Source: Piper betle (Eukaryota > Streptophyta > Magnoliopsida > Piperales > Piperaceae). Taken from it: DNA of 64,000 nt. Under the pieces are notes generated by a model, which was not told the origin of the DNA, did no database searches, and saw only the letters and a list, made by a program, of their open reading frames with translations. This document shows positions 57,561-64,000 of this stretch, piece after piece (position 1 is the stretch's first letter; every line of letters begins with the position of its first letter). A program made the translations under genes and the position numbers. The stretch is taken from the NCBI GenBank assembly GCA_033002965.1, contig JAURVB010013104.1, positions 1 to 64,000 of the forward strand. Direction: 5' to 3'.

Positions 57561-58169
57561 CTCTTGAATGTTTGAATTGAACTTAGGTTGAGAAACTTAT
57601 GTTTTTGTGTAGTTCAATTTATAAAATCCTGCAATTTGGTGTTGCCATGGTGCAATTTCAGGATTGTAATCTATAAACTTATGATTTCTGTATGCTGCAA
57701 TTCCTCCTTGTTTAACTTCTGCTAGATGTTTAACTTGTATAACCGGTTTTGCTAGTACTTCAAAATTTTCTATTTTTTTCTGATGGTTTATTATTTATTG
57801 AATGAACATATTGTACTACAAAAGTAGTATCCTTAGTCCTACTTTACTAATTTAATAACTATTTGAACTAATAGAAAACATGTCAGTAGGTAAATTTTTT
57901 ATTTCTTCTACTTGGGTTTTGCTGGGTTATTTTTTCATTTTGGTTTCAAGCTCTGCTCAATTAACAATCATTCTTCAACAGCACTACTTTGATCAAATCC
58001 TTGCTTCCACCTTGAGCATCTGAAGAATCACAAGTTTGATGGACTTCACCATTGATCACAACTAGAGCATTTTGGTTATATCTTGTTCACCCTTGATCAC
58101 CATGAAGCTACAACATTTGGGTTCATCCATTTGGTGGCCATTTTTGTGTTATGCTCAATGAAAACATGA

Positions 58170-58680
58170 ACAAAAGCTGCTTTGATCATGCAGGCATCGA
58201 GGATACTTTAATTTTAGAAACTGGTAAGAGGCTTATTGGTCTATCAATGACATTTGGCAATGCATTTTCAGCATCTTCATGATACGAACATAACCAAAAT
58301 GTTGCAGTTGCTATAGGTTCAATTTGGTTGGATTTTAAAGGAGATAACACAACTCAACCAGTTGGATGATTGGAAGACAACACTACAAGGGTGGATCCTC
58401 TTGAAAACTTGAAAAGATACAGAGGTGGATATAACATTTCAAACAAGCACGATTGGAGTGTAAGTTGTTCTTCTCTTTACTTCTCTGAATCTGAATATGC
58501 ATAATAGTTAACCAATTGATCCTTTTATCTTCTTATGTTTTACAGTCCACAGCCTTCACAGGCAGGTTTGTTTACATCATTGAAGCATGATGGCTCTTGG
58601 GTGGATTAGGATATGCATTAATTCTTCTTTCAATATCTATATGCACCAATAAGAGAAAGAGAAGCAAATCCAAATTGTGA
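58170..58680 (+). pseudogene. Fragment of a plant multi-pass membrane protein
   Basis: It contains 'DPLENLKRYRGGYNISNKHD' then WS, a GT donor and acceptor around 58460-58546, and 'STAFTGRFVYIIEA', a stop, then 'WLLGGLGYALILLSIYMH' and another stop. This matches the DPL..F..Y.GG(W)NI...HYW plus transmembrane segment of an uncharacterised plant plasma-membrane protein family. Two in-frame stops and absent flanking exons mark it as a pseudogene. Confidence 0.6.
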
Positions 58681-59056
58681 CCATGGTCCCAAAAATTCTA
58701 CTTCTGGTGTTTATTTAGTGCACTACTCTGTACGCTTTGCTTGCCATTTATGCTCTGCTCCCAGACCTGCGACAACAAATATTTTGATAACTATGGTATT
58801 TGACATCAAAATTTCTAACTTTGCAGAATTTGCTACCATTCTCCGTCAATTTTTCACTCTTGACAAATTTTCACTAGGTGTATGCAAAATGATATTAACT
58901 TTTTTGATGACAACGAGTATCATTTCAATGAATGATATTTAATTTTGTATAAATTTGATTATGCAACATTTTGGAAAATTAGCAGAAGAAATATTTGTGA
59001 AGCATTTTACACTTTGTTATGTTATGCTTATATTTTTCAATGATTTTAACTGTTGT

Positions 59057-59130
59057 TGATCTTTAACTCAAAATTGGTAGAGCACACAAGAAATTGTTAA
59101 GGGATGGTAGTTCGAATCCATCAAGATCTT
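59057..59130 (+). tRNA. Decayed tRNA-like sequence
   Basis: It reads TGATCTT...AAGATCT with D-arm 'ACTC aaaattggta GAGC' and T-arm 'GGTAG TTCGAAT CCATC', like 47196-47268 on the other strand. The anticodon stem (cacaa/ttaag) no longer pairs, so it is a pseudo-tRNA or repeat head. Confidence 0.4.
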
Positions 59131-60290
59131 ACTTAGTCAGTATTTGATGAAATCTGAAATGTTGTAATTATATAAATAGATATGATATTAAAAATAATAA
59201 TATAGACAAAAATATATCATTGTCATTCAATAATATTATAGAAGATTACAATCCAACAAAATGCATAAAAATACAATGACAATGTTTCCTAGCATCTATA
59301 ACCATATATCATATAAGTCTAAAAATCCTATCGCATGGAATTATTGTTACAATTACTATGAACATTTTTACATGTTTGAGAATAATGACTCTCTCGTTAC
59401 AAATATTACACATCCTTTTTTTTGTTTGAGCTTCAACAACTTCATATCCACCCTTCAATCCTTGACTATTTTTAGGATGATCTTTAGTCACGCAATTGAG
59501 AGGGATCACGTACTACTATTTAGGGACTATACTCCATTGAAGTCCTAACTTGCCTCTCAACAGACTTTTTACTTGTTTGTACTTTTAATAAAGATGAATT
59601 CCCAATTGCATTAAACTTTTCAACTAAATTTTCTAAAAGTGGTAACACAAAATAATATTGCTCATCTGAACTTGTTCCCAAATCTTACAATCGGATAGTT
59701 ACATTTTGAAATCTCCATATTTGCAACACGTAAGTGGACTTGTAGGGAATAAATGAGGTTAGTATCCTCAATCCGGTTTAAATAACAATATCTAGTTTTA
59801 ATTGTTTAATGATATAGCACATATTGACTTGGAATTTTGCAAAGTTGTTTCTTATGAAAAATTTTTAAAATATGCATACACAAAATTTCTTTACTTTCAA
59901 ATTTCTTGCGACTACATATGACAAAATCTTATGGAATTTTAAGGCTTCACCTTAATTTTCTATTTTGTTAAAATCTTCGCTACTCTTATCAAATTCTTCA
60001 ATTTCTTCACAATCTTCCTTTGTAATTTGCATTCCATATTAAGTCAACTACAAATTGTGTATTTATTCTTCATTATCTTCCATAGAACTGGTGGCATTTT
60101 TCCCGTTAACATATCTAATATTGCTATTTTCTTCCATCAGATATACAAAATAGGCGAACGAAACAATTATAAACCTAATTACTAGGAAAATCAGAGTTGG
60201 GACCTCCAACAATGCAAATGACTGGGAGGCGCTGGCTGCAAGCATCGGCGATGGCATTGATCAAGATAGCGCTCAAGTCTAGAGTATTTT
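59131..60290. other. AT-rich intergenic DNA, no gene supported
   Basis: Short open frames (59261-59548, 60063-60257) show no recognisable family. Confidence 0.4.
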
Positions 60291-60299
60291 GTGCTAATA

Positions 60300-60505
60300 T
60301 TTCAAAATAAAGCAACCATGGCCACAATTAGAAGACGAAGCCCTCGTTGTTCAAGTTGAGCAGCAAATTGTGCAACCGTCTGCTTGCATTGGTTGGCATT
60401 ACTATTTGATTCCTCACTTTGAAAAAGATCAGCTGCTCAAGGAAGACAATGGCCTGCTCAAAATTGGATTCCAGCTCATACAACTCTCCAATTTCCTGCA
60501 GTGCA
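60300..60505 (-). pseudogene. alpha-SNAP fragment
   Basis: alpha-SNAP recruits NSF to disassemble SNARE complexes. Read on the minus strand, after 'ctgcag' it gives 'EIGELYELESNFEQAIVFLE'. One frame away it gives 'ADLFQSEESNSNANQCKQTV' and 'AQFAAQLEQ', the adjacent family blocks (EIGELYE.E.N.EQAI..FEKAADLFQSEE...ANQCKQ.VAQFAAQLEQ). A few bases are missing at 'FLEQ|AD', causing the frame change. The rest of the gene is absent. Confidence 0.8.
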
Positions 60506-61105
60506 CCATTGCAAGATTTAATTGTTGGAGCGAGCTGCATCTAGCATCATTCCCATTTTCACATCACCGCCATTTTCTCCCCCATAAATAAATTCCCCTC
60601 CCACACAACCCAAAAATTGGCAAAATTGGCAGACCTCGCATTATCTGGCACCCATGCTTAACCTGCCTATTTCCAAGTAAAAATCCACAGCTGTGCTCAG
60701 TCACGATACAAGCTCTGCAAGAGAACACACATGATATGATCAAAAACAGGTAAACTTCTTCGGACACACATGAATAAAAAGAAATCTTTTGTAGCAGTTA
60801 GCCGCATCCACAAAGGCAGATGAAGCTTCATGTTTGCTTTCTGACTGCACGCAAGATAGAGTAGATAAAACAAAAAATAAAAATATAACAATCCCACAGC
60901 AAATGCAAAATGCACTAACACATATTCACACATGACAACCAGCAAGTTTGATGTACAGAGGAAGCTCTGTTAACCCCTTGTTGCAGGGCATCTTTGGCGA
61001 CAGCGCTATCACGTCCCACTTAAGCTCCTCTTCTTCTTTGTGGTTGCTGCTTCTACTAGCGCTGGCCCAGGCGCCGCTGTCGCAAAAACTAGGGAAGCCT
61101 ATTTT
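60506..61105. other. Intergenic DNA, short unassigned frames only
   Basis: Minus-strand frames at 60564-60767 and 60697-60945 have no recognised homology; one includes a hydrophobic Tyr/Phe/Leu-rich run that may be chance. Confidence 0.35.
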
Positions 61106-61110
61106 CTAAA

Positions 61111-61578
61111 TGTTGGACATAAATATATATATGAATCTGAAGTTGTATAATATGCTGTTATTTAAGGTTGACATAAATTCAGTTGATCTATTAAAGTTAA
61201 GTATTTATGGGTCATAAATAAAGGTGTAGAATTTAATGTGAATACCATAAATAAAGGTGTGGACTTCAATGTGTAGATATTATTTTCGTAATTTTTCTTT
61301 TATTATGGGTCAAATTGAAATTATGAAACTAAGTCTATAAATAAGGAGGTTATAGTCTCTAAATTCATAAGTAGTTTTCGTTCTAGTATTCCATTGTCTA
61401 GAAACTTTGGTTTTGAAAACTAGTATTGAATTTGGAAGAACAAAACTTAAGGAGGTAAAGAATTATTTTGCTTTTATGGATTCAGGTATGCTTCCGCTAT
61501 CCAATTTGATTTACTTGATAATTTGATATGAAGAATAATAAAGTTTTGTTTTTAAGTTTAAGTTATAAAGTTCTAACA
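61111..61578 (+). mobile_element. 5' LTR of a Ty1/Copia element
   Basis: It is 468 bp, begins TGTT and ends AACA, with TATAAATA at 61336-61343. It is followed by 'gtcatcagagcc' (61582-61593), a decayed initiator-Met tRNA primer-binding site. The 5 bp before it are CTAAA; the other LTR lies beyond the window. Confidence 0.85.
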
Positions 61579-62519
61579 AACGTCATCAGAGCCAAATTTA
61601 TTTCAGATCATTGAGGAATACTTTTATTTGTATTTAATTATGGATTAGAACTATCCACTTCCATATTTCATTCAGATCTAAGGATTTAGATTCAGAAAAG
61701 AAGATCCCAAAAATAATACTAGGTCGTAAGAGGGATAAGGTCTTTTCAACCCATTGGGAGTTTCCCAAAATTTAGTACTAATTATTTTCTTTGGGATATT
61801 TATGCCCAAATTAAGGTCCCTTTTGGTAAAATATCAAGTGAGGAAAATAAAGTTACAAAAGGTTATAATTTTGAAAATTTCTAAATAAAGATGTTTTTTA
61901 CAACCTTTTCAATTTGGGATTGTTAAATTTAAATTATGGTTCAGTTATGATTAATATTTTAAAATTTATTAAAGATTATAATAGGCTGCCAAAATAATTT
62001 ATTTTTTAATATTAAGATGGTTGTGGGTATTTAATTCATGTGAATATTAATCGGCCAAAAAGAAGGTTAATATTTGACAGAATTATATATTCATTTGTAG
62101 AAATTAATATGGGATAATTATTAAGGTTCTATGTGGATAATCAATCGGCCCAAATGAAGGTTTATTATTTAACAGGATTTATTGTCTATATTTGATTACT
62201 GCATTAAGATTATTTTTGTGATAATAAATATAGGATAATTATCAAGCTTCCTTGTGGATAATAAATCGGCATAAAGGAAGGTTTATTATTTAACAGGAGT
62301 TATTATCTATATTTGATTATTGCATAGAGAGTACCATTTACAAATTAATATTTCTGTCCAAAGATTAAATATTAATGTTGTGTTAGGTATCTGTTGATGG
62401 GATTAACCATTATTTGAATTATTAATCTTATTATAGGGATGTTGTTTTGTCCTATAGATTCAGTTAATCAATCTGTTTATATAATATTTACCAACATCAA
62501 TTCAATTCCAATACTTAAA

Positions 62520-63110
62520 GATAATTTTAAGAATTGAAAAGAAAACGTAATGATCGTTCTCGGTTGCATGAATCGTGACCTTGCATTAATGATTGAGCAA
62601 TCTTCTTCTCTTAAGGACTTAGTAACCTTCTTCTCTTACGGACACAAGTTCTATTGAGGAAAAATGGAACATTGAGAAGTGGGAACGTTCAAATCGCACG
62701 AGTCTTATGATCATGAGGCGTAGGATTCCAGAGACCTTTAGGGGTGATGTGCCTGAAAAGATTACTACAGCCATTAAGGTTCTCAAAAAAATTAAAAAGC
62801 GTTTTGTAAAAAATGATAAGGTCGAAACAAGTACGTTTTTGTCGAACTTGATTTCAATGAAGTTTAAAGGCAAAACAAACATTAGAGAGTACATCTTAGA
62901 GATATCAAATATTGCTTTAAAACTAAAAACACTAAGGTTAGAGCTATCTGAGAATTTGCTCGTGCATTTAGTTATAATTTCTCTTTCGGCACAATTCAGT
63001 CAATTCAAGGTCAGTTATAACTGTCAAATGGACAAATGAACTCTTAATAAGCTCATTTCTTATTGTGTGCAAGAGGAAGAAAAGTTGAAGTAAGAATAGG
63101 CTGAAAATTC
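62520..63110 (+). pseudogene. Copia gag (UBN2-type) remnant
   Basis: 'MNRDLALMIEQ' near 62570 and, from 62707, 'EKITTAIKVLKKIKKRFVKN' with 'FLSNLISMKFKGKTNIREYI' and 'LVHLVIISLSAQFSQFKVSY' form the usual UBN2 gag block. A stop at 63037-63039 and frame changes upstream show it is degenerate. It continues directly into the zinc-knuckle region. Confidence 0.8.
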
Positions 63111-63139
63111 TCACTTGGTTAGTATCTATCAGGACACAA

Positions 63140-64000
63140 ATAAGAAGAAAAGCTGGCTTCTTGCTCTTTCTTTTGTGGTATACGTGGACATATGAAGAAG
63201 GAATGCACTAAGTATCACACTTAGTGTGTAAATAAAGGTCTATTTCGTAATTTTGTTTGTTATGAGGTTAATTTAGCTTCAGTACCAATACACACTTGGT
63301 GACTAGATTCAGGTACTATAGTTCGCATAAGTGTGCCAATGCAAAGTTGTCTGAATTGCCGAAAGCCAAATAATGCTGAAAGATTCATCTATGTAGGTGA
63401 TGATAAATCAGTTATAGTTGAAGCAATAAGGATGTTTAGATTATTATTGAAGACATGATATTATTTGGATTTGAAAGAGACATATGTAGTATTCTCCTTT
63501 AGACAGAATTTAGTTTCCATTTCTATATTGGACAAATCTTGTTACTTTTTTTCATTTAGAAATAATAAGTTTAGTCTTTTTCTAAATTCAAATATTATGG
63601 GCACGGGTTCCTTGTCTTCTTATGATAATCTATATTTGCTTGATACTATTGTATCTTTTAAAGAAACTTTGCATGTAGGTTTATGTGGTACAAAAGGAAA
63701 GTTAACCAATGAGAATTCTATTTTACTTTGGCATAAGCATTTAGGATACAATTCTAAATAAAGAATTGAACGACTTATGTCAGATGGAATTCTTGATTCT
63801 CTTAACTTATCGAATCTTCAAGTCTATGTTAAGTGCATTAAGGGAAAACAAATATATAAGGAGACTAGGTGTCAATAGATCTTCAAGCGTCTTAGAACTA
63901 ATACATAAGACATTTGTGGGTCATTTCCTACGGCTTCTTGCAATGGTCAACAATATTTTATTACATTCATAGATGATTATTCTCATTGTGGTTACCTTTA
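63140..64000 (+). pseudogene. Copia zinc knuckle, protease and integrase remnant (runs off window)
   Basis: In order: zinc knuckle 'CSFFCGIRGHMKKEC' (63160-63205, with three residues between the first two Cys), a protease-like 'LDSGT' (63303-63317), 'NLVSISILDKSCYFFSF', the GAG-pre-integrase motif 'LLWHKHLGYNSK' (63722-63760), and the start of the integrase core 'GQQYFITFIDDYSHCGYL' at the window end. Several stops and frameshifts interrupt it, so it is not autonomous. Confidence 0.85.

Overview
The window is nuclear DNA from a flowering plant. It has long introns, abundant LTR retrotransposons, MITE-like elements, (TA)n and (CA)n tracts, and gene fragments whose closest recognisable relatives are plant proteins. 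The protein fragments lean slightly towards a monocot, but I cannot name the species. There is no bacterial-type operon, CRISPR array, rRNA or phage content.

Only one gene can be followed from start to stop. It is the minus-strand gene for the replication clamp unloader ATAD5/ELG1, with 18 exons from 41011 down to 21286. All splice phases agree and the predicted protein is about 1239 residues. Two exons are each one base short of the frame that their neighbours and the conserved protein require. An E2F-type site lies about 136 bp upstream of its ATG. Its introns hold a LINE remnant, a Copia fragment with one LTR, a hAT-like MITE with an 8-bp target duplication, SINE-like repeats and a microsatellite-bearing tandem duplication.

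Layout. 1-21 kb: nested LTR-type repeats, including a 1.65-kb solo LTR with perfect 5-bp target duplications (18150-19799) inserted in a tandem duplication, plus GC-rich blocks; no gene. 21.3-41 kb: ATAD5. 41.3-45.6 kb: one terminal-inverted-repeat element split by LTR pieces. 45.6-61 kb: a patchwork of TIR elements, mostly bounded by (TA)n tracts. It carries broken pieces of unrelated genes: C4-sterol methyl oxidase SMO1, cytosolic fructose-1,6-bisphosphatase, a CASTOR/POLLUX ion channel, an ankyrin/CCCH-zinc-finger protein, a conserved plant protein of unknown function, a multi-pass membrane protein and alpha-SNAP. 61.1-64 kb: the 5' LTR and degenerate gag-protease-integrase part of a Ty1/Copia element that runs off the window.

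The most unusual object is a roughly 1.8-kb near-perfect hairpin at 50915-52712. Each arm is built from about ten 75-80-bp units, and each unit is itself a small palindrome of the GACTCG...CGAGTC type. Related motifs occur at 1.6, 3.56 and 16.57 kb, so it looks like a foldback family. I found no convincing new multi-gene system. The interest lies in the hairpin, the gene-fragment capture and the two ATAD5 frame breaks.
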